Below, one piece after another: positions 50,763-59,184 of a DNA stretch of 64,000 nt (positions are counted from its first letter, which is position 1; every line of letters begins with the position of its first letter). The DNA comes from JAGXTF01 sp044224315. GTDB taxonomy: Bacteria > Bacteroidota > Bacteroidia > NS11-12g > UBA955. The translations under genes and the position numbers were made by a program. A model generated the notes under the pieces. It worked only from the letters and a program-made list of their open reading frames with translations, was not told the origin of the DNA and ran no database searches. Where the stretch lies: positions 18,958 to 82,957 of the forward strand of contig JBGAKR010000009.1 of assembly GCA_044224315.1 (NCBI GenBank), given 5' to 3'.

Positions 50763-52364
50763 TTAGCGGCTAGAACGGGGTCCTGGGGTTACAGTGGTTG
50801 CACTGCCACCAGTTTTTCCGCCTGAGAATTTGAAGTCGATTTTGTTTTTGTCGGTGCTTTTGCAAGTATTGTCAACAATGATACGATCGCGGCTCATTCC
50901 GTATTGGGTAACCAGAATGTTCACGATGTTTTCAGTGCGGCAAGAACCTACTACATCACCTTTTTTGCCAGCGTACATTTTCTCTTTTCCACCGGTAGCA
51001 CCGCAGATAGTGAGTTTTTTGTCGGGGCATTGTTTCATTTTATCAGCAATCAGAGCCAATACAACTTGGTACTCAGGTTTGATATTGCATTTGTTGGCAT
51101 CGAAGTACATGCTTGGGAAGTTCATGTCATCGCAATTGCAGCAGTTGTTCTGAATAGCGCGGCCATTGGCATCAACCATAGCACCGATAGGTGTATTTGG
51201 TTCTTTATCGCGGCCATCGGCAACACCATCACCATCAGAATCCAGCATTTTACCGTTGGCATCTACTGGAGATCCTTTGTCAGAAGCTGGCTCCTGGTCG
51301 CGGCAATCGGGTACACCGTCACCATCAGTATCAACGGCTTTACCGTTACCATATACCATGCAATCTTTCTCAGTGCTGTCGTCAACGTCGAAGAAATCAG
51401 ATACACCGTCACCATCAGAGTCGGTATATAGGGTGTCAACACGACGATCCAGTTCCTGAACTTTTTCGTAGATAGATTCGATTGGGCTCAACCAGTCGTA
51501 GTGTTGGGCACTTTTTGAACCCAATTTCCAAGCTCCGTAAACGTTCAACAAACCGTATTGGTCGAACCAGCGGTTCTGCCAGATTGGAGTATTGTACACA
51601 TCGATATCATCGTTGCGCAGGTAAGTTTGACGGTATTCAGCTCCGATATCGAAGTAGCGACCCAGGTTGTGTTTCAGACCGAAACCAAAAGGTACGATCC
51701 AGTGACGGCCTTGGTATTGTTCGGTAACGTCTTTACCCAGATTTGGGTTAGGAGTACCATTGCCAAGATAATGGGTAAGGTAGTAGTCTCCACCCACATA
51801 AAGGCGCTGATCATTGAAGCGGGCAGTGCTTTTGAAGAAGCCAACACCACCTCCAATGAAGAAGTTCAACTGGGTTTTGCGCAAAGGACGCAAGAAACTG
51901 ATGTTACCCAAGGTAAATACAGCCTGCACGTTTATGTCCTGGAATATGCTTTTGAACTTAAAGAAGTCTTTGTAAAGGGTTGGGAATTGATAATCCCTGG
52001 CTCCACGCAGTTTACCAATGTTCCACTCCGCTTTCAGGCCAAATACCTGAGAGATAGAGTATTTGGTGAACAGACGGGCATGCCAGCCTGGCTGAATTTT
52101 GTCGGCATCTCCGTAGAAGAAGGTAGTACCTACACCAGCTCCCAAAGACCATTTTTTAGCGCGACGGTCTACGAAAAAGCTTGTAACAGCGTGTTGACCG
52201 CTGTCTTTCACTTTGTCGGCTTTCTTGTTTCCATCGGGCCATTTTTTCTGGGCATTCTCGTGGTAGTTCGGACCTTTCTCCTGAGAGTAGGTTGGAGACT
52301 GCGCAAACACGGTCATTGTGCACAAACCTAGTGCAGCAAAAGCCGCTGATTTAAACATTTTCAT
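50763..52364 (-). CDS. OmpA-family outer-membrane protein with TSP3 repeats
   Basis: 533 residues from the ATG at 52364, where the signal peptide starts (Lys-Met-Phe-Lys-Ser-Ala-Ala-Phe, ending Val-Phe-Ala-Gln). An N-terminal barrel covers about 60-300. Thrombospondin type-3 calcium-binding repeats (Asp-x-Asp-Gly-Asp-Gly-Val) follow at about 320-400. The C-terminal domain has the OmpA topology (Met-Tyr-Phe-Asp...Val-Leu-Ala-Leu-Ile-Ala-Asp-Lys-Met), but the peptidoglycan-binding Gly-His-Thr-Asp is replaced by Cys-Gly-Ala-Thr-Gly-Gly. The Arg of the second motif (Ser-Cys-Arg-Thr-Glu-Asn) is kept. It also has an unusual number of Cys residues. It is probably an abundant structural protein, with a strong promoter and terminator of its own. 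Confidence 0.87.
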   Translation of the reverse strand: MKMFKSAAFAALGLCTMTVFAQSPTYSQEKGPNYHENAQKKWPDGNKKADKVKDSGQHAVTSFFVDRRAKKWSLGAGVGTTFFYGDADKIQPGWHARLFTKYSISQVFGLKAEWNIGKLRGARDYQFPTLYKDFFKFKSIFQDINVQAVFTLGNISFLRPLRKTQLNFFIGGGVGFFKSTARFNDQRLYVGGDYYLTHYLGNGTPNPNLGKDVTEQYQGRHWIVPFGFGLKHNLGRYFDIGAEYRQTYLRNDDIDVYNTPIWQNRWFDQYGLLNVYGAWKLGSKSAQHYDWLSPIESIYEKVQELDRRVDTLYTDSDGDGVSDFFDVDDSTEKDCMVYGNGKAVDTDGDGVPDCRDQEPASDKGSPVDANGKMLDSDGDGVADGRDKEPNTPIGAMVDANGRAIQNNCCNCDDMNFPSMYFDANKCNIKPEYQVVLALIADKMKQCPDKKLTICGATGGKEKMYAGKKGDVVGSCRTENIVNILVTQYGMSRDRIIVDNTCKSTDKNKIDFKFSGGKTGGSATTVTPGPRSSR

Positions 52365-52389
52365 TGCGTAAGTTGATATTATCAAGGTG

Positions 52390-52421
52390 CAATAATACGC
52401 ATACTTTTATTCTATTTCAAA
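52390..52421 (-). promoter_or_regulatory. Promoter of the OmpA-family gene
   Basis: On the minus strand a -33 TTTG (52418-52421) and a -7 TATTATTG (52390-52397, one mismatch to TAnnTTTG) are 20 bp apart, preceded by A/T tracts that could act as an UP-like element. Confidence 0.55.
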
Positions 52422-52443
52422 AAAAAATACAAAAAAAAATGTG

Positions 52444-54057
52444 TTATATTTTCTTTAACAGGTCGTATCTGTATGTAAATAAATTAGTTACACTTATATC
52501 GGACAGGCTTAAAACCTGAGTATCAAAGACCTGGGAAGCCAACCACATTTGTATAAAATCCACTACCCTCTCTTGTGGAGCCTCAATATCAAATAAGCTA
52601 TGGTGAAATTTTAATGCCTTATCAAGCCTGGCTTGATTCTCAGGTACTGAAAATGTATCATTTGCAAACTGATTTTCGGCCTTTTTTAATGCCTTCAGAA
52701 ATTCTTCACCCTTGCGTTTTAATTCCTTTAATTCAGGATTGCGCTGTTCGTACAGTTTCTTATTTATATCTTCAAGAATAACTGTAAGTTGGCTTATCTC
52801 ACTTTCAGCAGTTTTCTGCCCTGTTAATTGCAATTTCAGGGTGTTTTTCAGGTTCGATTCAGGCCCCCACATTTCTGATATTGTTAAACCTGATTTAGGT
52901 ATCCAATTCTCGAATTTCGAATCCGTAATTATAACGGAATGTCTTGGTATTAAAGCAGGTAAAGGCACTCCACAGGCTGCAAAAACAGGCGGAAGTTGTA
53001 ACCAATATTTAATTTCACCCGGCCCTGCGATATAGGCAAGATTGGGTAAAACGGTTTCCTGATAAACCGGGCGCAAAGCCACATTGGGGCTAAGTTTTTC
53101 AGGTGTGTTTTCAATTGTTTTTTCGAGTTCCTGTTCGGTTATTTGATCAGAAGTGCCCTGTATTTTATACACTCCTTGGCCGCGATCCAGGCGCTTTCGG
53201 GCCCCTTCAGACAATAAAAAGAAGTTGCCATCTTTGGCCTGAAGGCTGGGTTCCAGATTGGCCGCATACAATTTTTGGACACCCACTTCCATGGCTTTTC
53301 CGATAGAATCCTCCAACAAATCCTTGCGCATAACCGATTTGAACGTAGCTTTTAAAGCAGGAGCATCTGCATCTACCACCACCAAACCCTGATGGCCAAA
53401 AAAATGATCAAGCAAAAACCTTGTAGCATCGGCAAAGTTCGAAAACCGGGTATAGGCTTGCTCAAATACTTCCAGTTTGTTTAAAAAATCAGCATCGCCG
53501 TTGGCCAGACTCTTAAGTTCATCTACCAACAGGCCCAATCCATGGGTGTTGAATTTGCCAACGGCACCAGTCTGTTCTGTATCCCATTTAAAGTTTTTAC
53601 CAAAAGCTGTAATATGGTCAATTTCAGCCTTATCGTGGTCTTCAGTTGCCATCCAGAACACTGGCACTATTTTCTTTTCGGGAAAAAGGCGCTGCACTTT
53701 TTGTGCATAATGTATTGTGCTAAGAGACTTGTAAATTACATACAGGGGTCCGAGAAAAATATGAATTTGCTGACCGGTGGTGATGGTAAAAGTATTAGAA
53801 TCAAGCAAGGATTCTATCTGATTGTGTACCAACTGATGACCACTATCTCCATACTGATTTCGCAGCGTTTCAACCAAAATTTGTCTATGTGCAATTGGAA
53901 ATGCGCTACGCTGGGCAAAAAGGTCTTTCCAGTTGGGTTCAAAACCTACATTTGGATAAATTTCGGCTATAGGGGCATCTGCCAAAAATAATTGCTTATA
54001 AAAAGCGGGGAAATAGCCCTCAGGTAGAGGGAAAACCGGTTCTGGCTTGTAGGTCAT
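52444..54057 (-). CDS. bshC: Putative cysteine ligase BshC (bacillithiol biosynthesis)
   Basis: 537 residues, the typical BshC length. BshC joins cysteine to glucosaminyl-malate to complete bacillithiol, a low-molecular-weight thiol used by Bacteroidota and Firmicutes. Family blocks are clear: Thr-Thr-Gly-Gln-Gln near 95, Phe-Trp-Met-Ala-Thr-Glu-Asp-His-Asp near 135, and Leu-Arg-Pro-Val-Tyr-Gln-Glu-Thr near 335. A coiled-coil section (about 420-490) precedes the C-terminus. The start overlaps the rimO stop as ATGA. bshA and bshB are not in the window. Confidence 0.93.
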   Translation of the reverse strand: MTYKPEPVFPLPEGYFPAFYKQLFLADAPIAEIYPNVGFEPNWKDLFAQRSAFPIAHRQILVETLRNQYGDSGHQLVHNQIESLLDSNTFTITTGQQIHIFLGPLYVIYKSLSTIHYAQKVQRLFPEKKIVPVFWMATEDHDKAEIDHITAFGKNFKWDTEQTGAVGKFNTHGLGLLVDELKSLANGDADFLNKLEVFEQAYTRFSNFADATRFLLDHFFGHQGLVVVDADAPALKATFKSVMRKDLLEDSIGKAMEVGVQKLYAANLEPSLQAKDGNFFLLSEGARKRLDRGQGVYKIQGTSDQITEQELEKTIENTPEKLSPNVALRPVYQETVLPNLAYIAGPGEIKYWLQLPPVFAACGVPLPALIPRHSVIITDSKFENWIPKSGLTISEMWGPESNLKNTLKLQLTGQKTAESEISQLTVILEDINKKLYEQRNPELKELKRKGEEFLKALKKAENQFANDTFSVPENQARLDKALKFHHSLFDIEAPQERVVDFIQMWLASQVFDTQVLSLSDISVTNLFTYRYDLLKKI

Positions 54058-55364
54058 ACCAATTTACCGTGGAGGTCGTATGGGGTGTGAGATTCAATTT
54101 TAACATTGGCAAAATCGCCCAAACGCACATAATTCTGGGTAGCTTCAACCCATACTTCATTGTCAACTTCCGGGCTATCAAATTCGGTTCGACCAACAAA
54201 ATGGTCGCCTTCGAGCCTGTCGAAAAGTACTTTATAAGTATGCCCTACCCTTTTTGCATTGAGCTCATCGCTGATTTGCATTTGCAACTCCATTACCGCT
54301 TCTGCACGGCGGTCTTTTTCTTCCTGGGGTATTTCATCAGGCAGTGAGAATGCATGTGTATTTTCTTCATGCGAATAGGTAAACACACCCAAACGGTCGA
54401 ACTTGTGCATTTTAACAAAATCCAGCAATTCTTCAAAATCTGCCTGAGTTTCGCCAGGATGCCCAACCAGTAAGGTAGTGCGCAAGGCTATTCCAGGTAC
54501 TTTTTCGCGTATAGTTTGTATCAACTCATCGGTACGGCGGCGGGTAATACCACGGCGCATCACCTTGAGCACATTATCGGTGGCGTGTTGAACAGGAATA
54601 TCAAGGTATTTGCAAATATTGGCCCTTTCGGCCATTACATCTAATACATCCATTGGAAATTGAGAGGGAAAGGCATAATGCAACCTGATCCAATCTAAAC
54701 CCTCGATATCACTTACGGCTCTGAGCAGGTCGGCCAGCTTGCGTTCACCATAAAGGTCGAGCCCGTAATAGGTGCTATCCTGGGCAATGAGCATTACCTC
54801 TTTGGTACCGTTTTTTACCAGTCCTTTTATTTCGGCCACTATATTTTCGATGGGTTTACTCACATGGCCGCCCCGCATCAATGGAATGGCGCAAAAGGAA
54901 CAGGGTCGGTTGCAACCTTCCGAAATTTTTACATATGCAAAGTGTTTGGGCGTAGTTTGCATACGTTCTCCCAACAATTCGTGCTTATAATCGGCACCCA
55001 CACTGCGCAGCAAAGCTGGCAGCTCCAGGGTTCCAAACCAATTGTCCACTTCGGGTATAGATTCCTTAAGCTCGTCTTTATAGCGGTGCGAAAGGCAGCC
55101 TGTAACAATCAGCTTTTCAATATCCCCTTCGGCTTTGCGGCTGGCATAGTCCAGAATGGTATTAATGCTTTCTTGTTTGGCATTTTCAATAAAGCCACAG
55201 GTGTTAATGATTACAATATCAGCATTTCCTTTTTCCGACTCATGTTTTACATCGAACTTATCGGCTTGGAGCTGTCCCATCAGCACTTCGCTGTCTACCA
55301 GGTTTTTACTACAACCCAGGGTAATTACGTTTACGGTAGGGTTTTTATGGCTGCGGGTTTTCAT
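54054..55364 (-). CDS. rimO: Ribosomal protein S12 methylthiotransferase RimO
   Basis: 436 residues. This radical-SAM enzyme adds a methylthio group to an Asp of ribosomal protein S12. The N-terminal UPF0004 domain holds three Cys ligands (Leu-Gly-Cys-Ser-Lys-Asn near 18, Asn-Thr-Cys-Gly-Phe near 54, Thr-Gly-Cys-Leu near 88). The SAM cluster motif Cys-Asn-Arg-Pro-Cys-Ser-Phe-Cys is near 150. A C-terminal TRAM domain (about 365-436) follows. Asp-Ser-Glu-Val-Leu after the first motif separates RimO from MiaB. Both ends overlap neighbours by 4 bp (ftsY upstream, bshC downstream). Confidence 0.95.
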   Translation of the reverse strand: MKTRSHKNPTVNVITLGCSKNLVDSEVLMGQLQADKFDVKHESEKGNADIVIINTCGFIENAKQESINTILDYASRKAEGDIEKLIVTGCLSHRYKDELKESIPEVDNWFGTLELPALLRSVGADYKHELLGERMQTTPKHFAYVKISEGCNRPCSFCAIPLMRGGHVSKPIENIVAEIKGLVKNGTKEVMLIAQDSTYYGLDLYGERKLADLLRAVSDIEGLDWIRLHYAFPSQFPMDVLDVMAERANICKYLDIPVQHATDNVLKVMRRGITRRRTDELIQTIREKVPGIALRTTLLVGHPGETQADFEELLDFVKMHKFDRLGVFTYSHEENTHAFSLPDEIPQEEKDRRAEAVMELQMQISDELNAKRVGHTYKVLFDRLEGDHFVGRTEFDSPEVDNEVWVEATQNYVRLGDFANVKIESHTPYDLHGKLV

Positions 55365-56329
55365 TCCTGGAATATTGAGGAGATAAAGTCTTGTTTGTCA
55401 AATAGTTTCATATCTTTAGCTTGCTCACCCAAGCCAATATATTTCACGGGTATACCAAATTCGTGGCTTACCCCAATTACCACGCCACCGCGGGCAGTGC
55501 CATCCAGTTTGGTAACGGCCAGGGTATTTACTTTGGTAGCTGCGGTGAATTCACGTGCCTGTTCGAAGGCGTTTTGTCCGGTAGTAGCATCTATTACCAG
55601 CAGAATTTCGTGGGGGGCATCGGCACGGAATTTTTCAACTACGCGTTTCATTTTTGCCAACTCATTCATCAATCCCACCTTATTGTGCAAACGGCCGGCA
55701 GTATCGATAATTACGACATCGGCGCCCGATTCGACCCCTTTTTTTACGGCGTCAAATGCCACTGCAGAGGGATCGGCGTTCATGCCATGGCTAACAATTT
55801 CAACTCCGGTGCGGTCTTTCCAAATGCCAAGCTGATCTACAGCAGCTGCCCTAAAGGTATCTGCTGCGCCTAAGATTACTTTTTTACCTGCCTGGGCGTA
55901 ATTCCAAGCCATTTTACCAATGGTGGTAGTTTTTCCTACGCCATTTACTCCAACAACCAGAATCACATAGGGCATTTGGGCATGGCCTGAGAGTTCAAAG
56001 TTTTGGCAAACCGGGGCCTGGATATCGGGCATTAGCTTGGCAACTTCATCGGCCAGCATTTCCATTACTTCGGCCTGGCTGGTATAGGAATCGCGGGCTG
56101 CGCGTTTTTCCAGGTTTTCGATAATTTTTACGGTTGTTTCAACCCCTACATCCGAGGTAATGAGAATTTCTTCGAGGTTATCGAGAAACTCGGCATCGAT
56201 TTGTTTTTTGCCCAGAAAAGCTCTGCCAATGCGGGTAAGAAGATTATCACGGGTTTTCTGCAAGGCCTGTTTTTCAGCCTCCAGTTCGGGGGTAGATTCC
56301 TTTTTTTTGAAAAAGTTAAAAATAGCCAT
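55361..56329 (-). CDS. ftsY: Signal recognition particle receptor FtsY
   Basis: 322 residues, a short FtsY with a brief acidic N-terminus instead of a long A domain. The NG core has Gly-Val-Asn-Gly-Val-Gly-Lys-Thr-Thr-Thr (G1) near 130, Asp-Thr-Ala-Gly-Arg (G3) near 213 and Thr-Lys-Leu-Asp-Gly-Thr-Ala-Arg-Gly-Gly (G4/closing loop) near 270. It docks ribosome-SRP complexes at the membrane. The ATG lies only 4 bp from the T tract of a terminator hairpin that follows the ribosomal-protein operon. The stop overlaps rimO by 4 bp. The order rpmB-rpmG-DUF4295-ftsY-rimO is common in Bacteroidota. Confidence 0.96.
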   Translation of the reverse strand: MAIFNFFKKKESTPELEAEKQALQKTRDNLLTRIGRAFLGKKQIDAEFLDNLEEILITSDVGVETTVKIIENLEKRAARDSYTSQAEVMEMLADEVAKLMPDIQAPVCQNFELSGHAQMPYVILVVGVNGVGKTTTIGKMAWNYAQAGKKVILGAADTFRAAAVDQLGIWKDRTGVEIVSHGMNADPSAVAFDAVKKGVESGADVVIIDTAGRLHNKVGLMNELAKMKRVVEKFRADAPHEILLVIDATTGQNAFEQAREFTAATKVNTLAVTKLDGTARGGVVIGVSHEFGIPVKYIGLGEQAKDMKLFDKQDFISSIFQE

Positions 56330-56333
56330 GAAT

Positions 56334-56359
56334 AAAAAAGCCTCATGCTGGATGAGGCT
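56334..56359 (-). terminator. Rho-independent terminator/attenuator before ftsY
   Basis: On the minus strand AGCCTCAT/ATGAGGCT with a 5-nt loop is followed by six T. It lies between DUF4295 and ftsY and its T run ends 4 bp before the ftsY ATG. Confidence 0.8.
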
Positions 56360-56381
56360 GTAAAGTTAGTATTGAATGGGA

Positions 56382-56537
56382 TTACTTTTTATTAAAGAAA
56401 TCCTTCACTTCAGGTTCGGGAAGAATTTCTTCGCGAAATGAATATGCACCGGTTTTGGGTGATTTGATAGCCCTGATAGCTTTGATATAAGCCAGGCCAC
56501 CTTCTTTTTTCAGAGTTGCTACAACCTTCTTTGCCAT
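56382..56537 (-). CDS. DUF4295 small ribosome-associated-locus protein
   Basis: 51 residues, starting Met-Ala-Lys-Lys-Val-Val-Ala-Thr-Leu-Lys and ending in a Phe-Phe-Asn-Lys-Lys tail. It is basic in its first half with Lys-Ser-Pro-Lys-Thr-Gly near residue 27. The Bacteroidota-specific DUF4295 family is encoded next to rpmG, exactly as here. The start overlaps the L33 stop by one base (TAATG). Its size, charge and fixed neighbours suggest a ribosome-linked role, but no function is known to me. Confidence 0.9.
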   Translation of the reverse strand: MAKKVVATLKKEGGLAYIKAIRAIKSPKTGAYSFREEILPEPEVKDFFNKK

Positions 56538-56719
56538 TATTTAATCTCCTTATGAACAGTCATTTTACGCATGTAAGGATTGTATTTTTTCAATTCCAAT
56601 CTTTCAGCGGTATTTTTTTTGTTTTTGGTGCTGATATAACGACTCATACCTGGCACGCCAGAGCCTTTTTGCTCGGTGCATTCCAGAATTACCTGAATTC
56701 TATTGCCTTTCTTTGCCAT
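56537..56719 (-). CDS. rpmG: 50S ribosomal protein L33
   Basis: 60 residues, the normal length. Typical L33 pattern: Met-Ala-Lys-Lys-Gly-Asn-Arg-Ile-Gln-Val-Ile-Leu-Glu-Cys-Thr-Glu, then Tyr-Ile-Ser-Thr-Lys-Asn-Lys-Lys-Asn, and Leu-Lys-Lys-Tyr-Asn-Pro. The zinc-ribbon cysteines are reduced to one, so this is a zinc-independent (C-minus) form. It follows rpmB by 3 bp. Confidence 0.96.
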   Translation of the reverse strand: MAKKGNRIQVILECTEQKGSGVPGMSRYISTKNKKNTAERLELKKYNPYMRKMTVHKEIK

Positions 56720-56722
56720 AAC

Positions 56723-56956
56723 TTATATCTTTCCTTTCTTGAACAGATTGTTAATGCAGGCTGAAATACCTTTTTTATCTATGGTTTTCATAGTTGAAGC
56801 GGCTACTTTCAGCGTAATCCATTCTCCGGTTTCGGGAATAAAAAACCTTTTAGTCTGCAAATTCGGGTAAAAACGACGTTTCGTTTTCTTGTTTGAGTGA
56901 GAAACGTTGTTACCCTTAAGTGCCTTTTTTCCTGTTAAATCGCAAACGCGTGACAT
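56723..56956 (-). CDS. rpmB: 50S ribosomal protein L28
   Basis: 77 residues. Standard L28 features: Met-Ser-Arg-Val-Cys-Asp-Leu-Thr-Gly-Lys, Gly-Asn-Asn-Val-Ser-His-Ser-Asn, Lys-Thr-Lys-Arg-Arg-Phe-Tyr-Pro-Asn-Leu and a Lys-rich C-terminus. It is first gene of the operon, with a consensus -7 element 14 nt upstream. Confidence 0.97.
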   Translation of the reverse strand: MSRVCDLTGKKALKGNNVSHSNKKTKRRFYPNLQTKRFFIPETGEWITLKVAASTMKTIDKKGISACINNLFKKGKI

Positions 56957-56969
56957 GATTTTGGGGGTG

Positions 56970-56977
56970 CAAAGATA
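56970..56977 (-). promoter_or_regulatory. Promoter -7 element of rpmB operon
   Basis: On the minus strand TATCTTTG is an exact TAnnTTTG match, 14 nt before the rpmB ATG. The upstream side is an A/T tract without a clear TTTG at -33. Confidence 0.6.
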
Positions 56978-57017
56978 AGAAGAAATATTAAAAATTAAAA
57001 TGAATGCTTAAAAATAT

Positions 57018-58229
57018 TCAGTTAATCTGTGCATTTTTTGAATCTTGGTTCAAACCGGCGGCAAATGGGAGCAAAATTACAATGATTAATACCCCGGCTT
57101 GCCGTTCCAACAGACTTTCAAAGGCCATAGCAACTGCAACAGAGGGGAGAATTGCAAATAGCAAAGCCAAGCGCTTTTGCCAGGCCCATATTACACCCCA
57201 GAATATGAAAGCCAATAAGATAAGCCCTGCCGGGAGACCACTTTGAACCGATAAATCGAGGTATTCATTGTGGGGTAATACACGTTTGCTGGCATCCAAA
57301 GGCGATTGTATGGCCACATAGGCAGGTTCGAGGGCCTCTTCTACCCCTTTCATACCTACACCGGTTAAAGGATTGTGCTTAATTACCCAAACCGATGCGC
57401 GCCAAGCCTCCCAGCGTTGTCCAAAACTCTTATTGTTTAAATCACCCCGGTTTACAACCGTAGAAAAATCCTCTGCAGTATTAATTATGCGGTTGCGAAC
57501 AGAAGGCAATGCCATGGCAATACCCAAGAGCAAAGCAACCCCCAATGCCAGGTAAGAAAATTTAATCTTACCCAATCTTAATTGAGACAAACTAAAAAAA
57601 CCTAAGCCGGTCCAGAAGCACAAAATTCCGGTTCGAACCGATAAAATATGCAGGCACGCAATAAGTACTATCAAACTGGCAAACAGCAAACTGCCGGCAA
57701 ATGTTTTGATTAAATTACGATTGAAATATAACCATATTAAACTGGTTAATGCCGTAAGTGCCATAAGAAAACTGAATTCGATATGGTAAACGGAGGTATA
57801 AATAGGTAAGGGTTTACTTTCCAAGATCATTTGATTTAAGAAAGCAAAATGCCGAAGGTAATTGACCACACTGGCCAGTGAAATCCAGGCGGGGATAATG
57901 GTAATACTACAAAGCCATAGCAGTGTAACTTTAGTTTTCCAGTGTTGCATTGCCATCAAAACCGGAATTAATGCAAGGGGCAAGCGCAACAGCAGTTTTT
58001 GGGTAGTACCGGGAATAGGGGGTAAAAAACTGCTGCCTATGAATTGCCAAAGCAGCAGAATGGCCGGGAGATATAAAAACTTAGGAACCTTAAAAAAAAG
58101 CGAAGGGTTGCCGATGAAAAACAGGAGGGCAAAAAAAACAGAAGCCCCCAAACCAATAGAAGCCAATGCCGGGGCAAAATGAATGCCTGCAAGGCCTAAT
58201 GCGCTGCTTATGGCCAAGGCCGTAAGCAT
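57018..58229 (-). CDS. O-antigen ligase/polymerase-like (Wzy_C) membrane protein
   Basis: About 403 residues from the ATG at 58229. The frame is open to 58364, but that would overlap the LysM gene by 86 bp. About ten to twelve hydrophobic helices are visible. The large loop near the C-terminal third has the Wzy_C pattern: Arg-Trp-Glu-Ala-Trp-Arg-Ala-Ser, His-Asn-Pro-Leu-Thr-Gly-Val-Gly, and Pro-His-Asn-Glu-Tyr-Leu-Asp-Leu, with the conserved His. Such proteins (WaaL, Wzy, PglL) join or polymerise lipid-linked glycans in the periplasm. In a T9SS organism one possibility is attachment of the A-LPS-like anchor glycan; this is speculative. It lies downstream of the LysM gene on the same strand. 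Confidence 0.8.
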   Translation of the reverse strand: MLTALAISSALGLAGIHFAPALASIGLGASVFFALLFFIGNPSLFFKVPKFLYLPAILLLWQFIGSSFLPPIPGTTQKLLLRLPLALIPVLMAMQHWKTKVTLLWLCSITIIPAWISLASVVNYLRHFAFLNQMILESKPLPIYTSVYHIEFSFLMALTALTSLIWLYFNRNLIKTFAGSLLFASLIVLIACLHILSVRTGILCFWTGLGFFSLSQLRLGKIKFSYLALGVALLLGIAMALPSVRNRIINTAEDFSTVVNRGDLNNKSFGQRWEAWRASVWVIKHNPLTGVGMKGVEEALEPAYVAIQSPLDASKRVLPHNEYLDLSVQSGLPAGLILLAFIFWGVIWAWQKRLALLFAILPSVAVAMAFESLLERQAGVLIIVILLPFAAGLNQDSKNAQIN

Positions 58230-58278
58230 TAAGTTTGATTGTTTGTTTAAAAGCGTGTTAAAAGGCAAGGCTGCGAAT

Positions 58279-59184
58279 TTAGGGCGCAGCGTACTTAATT
58301 TTAACAGTTCCGCCAGAGTATGCCAATCCGATTTTATCGGCAACGGCTTTTGTAATAGCCACATTGGCTCCCTTCAAATCGGCACTTGAAACATTGTCGA
58401 TAACCCTGCAGTAAGCCATTTTGCCTGTATTTTCATTAATTACTACAATAATACTTCCCTTCGGTAAGAATGGGTGTACTACAAATGTTCGGCTTTGGTC
58501 TATATCATCTCCAGCAAGTTTGGCCATGCCGCTTTCTTCTTTCTCAACGGCAGTTTCCTGCACTGTAACTTTTGGAGCCGCAGGCATACCGGGATTGGTT
58601 TTTTCTTCTACTTTAATTTCAGGATCTTTTTTTACTTCGGGTTTAACTACTACCACCTGAACATCGGTTTTATCAGAGTCGGCTGGGGTTGAAACCTGTG
58701 GTTTGGCAACATCTGTCGCGGTTTTTATTACTGGAATTTTAAGTACCTGCCCAATTTTTAATCCTGCTGTGCCCAGCTTATTCAATCGTTTTAATTCGTC
58801 TACGGTTGTATTGTGGTCACGGGCAATTTTAGAAAGGGTTTCGCCTTTTTTCACTTTATAAGAAATGTATTCGGTAGAAGTGGAAGGCGCGGGCACCTCA
58901 GGCTGGGGATTCGCAGGTTGAGGATTAACGGTAACTGCAGTAGCCCCTTTTTGCGGAACGAGAACCTCGTCTCCGGGATGCAGAATTTTTATGGTAGGAT
59001 TTGCGCTTTGCAAATCGGCAACGGTGCATCCGTGTTTTTTGGCAATTTTATAAAAGGTTTCTCCGGCTATTACCTTGTGAACCAGATAGGTTTTCCCATC
59101 CACTACTTTTGTAACAGGGTTGCCCTGGGCAGAAAGCATTGTGATGGAAAGGATGAAAGCCAGCATTAAGCATATTTTCTTCAT
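58279..59184 (-). CDS. Secreted LysM protein with RlpA-like double-psi beta-barrel
   Basis: 301 residues with a signal peptide (Met-Lys-Lys-Ile-Cys-Leu-Met, ending Leu-Ser-Ala-Gln). Two LysM domains lie at about 33-77 (His-Lys-Val-Ile-Ala-Gly-Glu-Thr-Phe-Tyr) and 107-152 (Lys-Val-Lys-Lys-Gly-Glu-Thr-Leu-Ser-Lys-Ile-Ala). A charged Val/Lys/Glu/Pro linker covers 155-225. The C-terminal ~75 residues look like an RlpA/double-psi barrel (His-Pro-Phe-Leu-Pro-Lys-Gly-Ser, Arg-Val-Ile-Asp-Asn, Ala-Asp-Lys-Ile-Gly-Leu...Gly-Gly-Thr-Val-Lys-Ile). The protein probably binds or trims peptidoglycan in the periplasm. A catalytic Asp is not certain, so it may bind only. Confidence 0.83.
   Translation of the reverse strand: MKKICLMLAFILSITMLSAQGNPVTKVVDGKTYLVHKVIAGETFYKIAKKHGCTVADLQSANPTIKILHPGDEVLVPQKGATAVTVNPQPANPQPEVPAPSTSTEYISYKVKKGETLSKIARDHNTTVDELKRLNKLGTAGLKIGQVLKIPVIKTATDVAKPQVSTPADSDKTDVQVVVVKPEVKKDPEIKVEEKTNPGMPAAPKVTVQETAVEKEESGMAKLAGDDIDQSRTFVVHPFLPKGSIIVVINENTGKMAYCRVIDNVSSADLKGANVAITKAVADKIGLAYSGGTVKIKYAAP

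Noticed and set aside
51558..52331. 257-codon open frame on the plus strand
   Set aside because: It is the antisense shadow of the OmpA-family gene, which has a signal peptide, TSP3 repeats, promoter and terminator.
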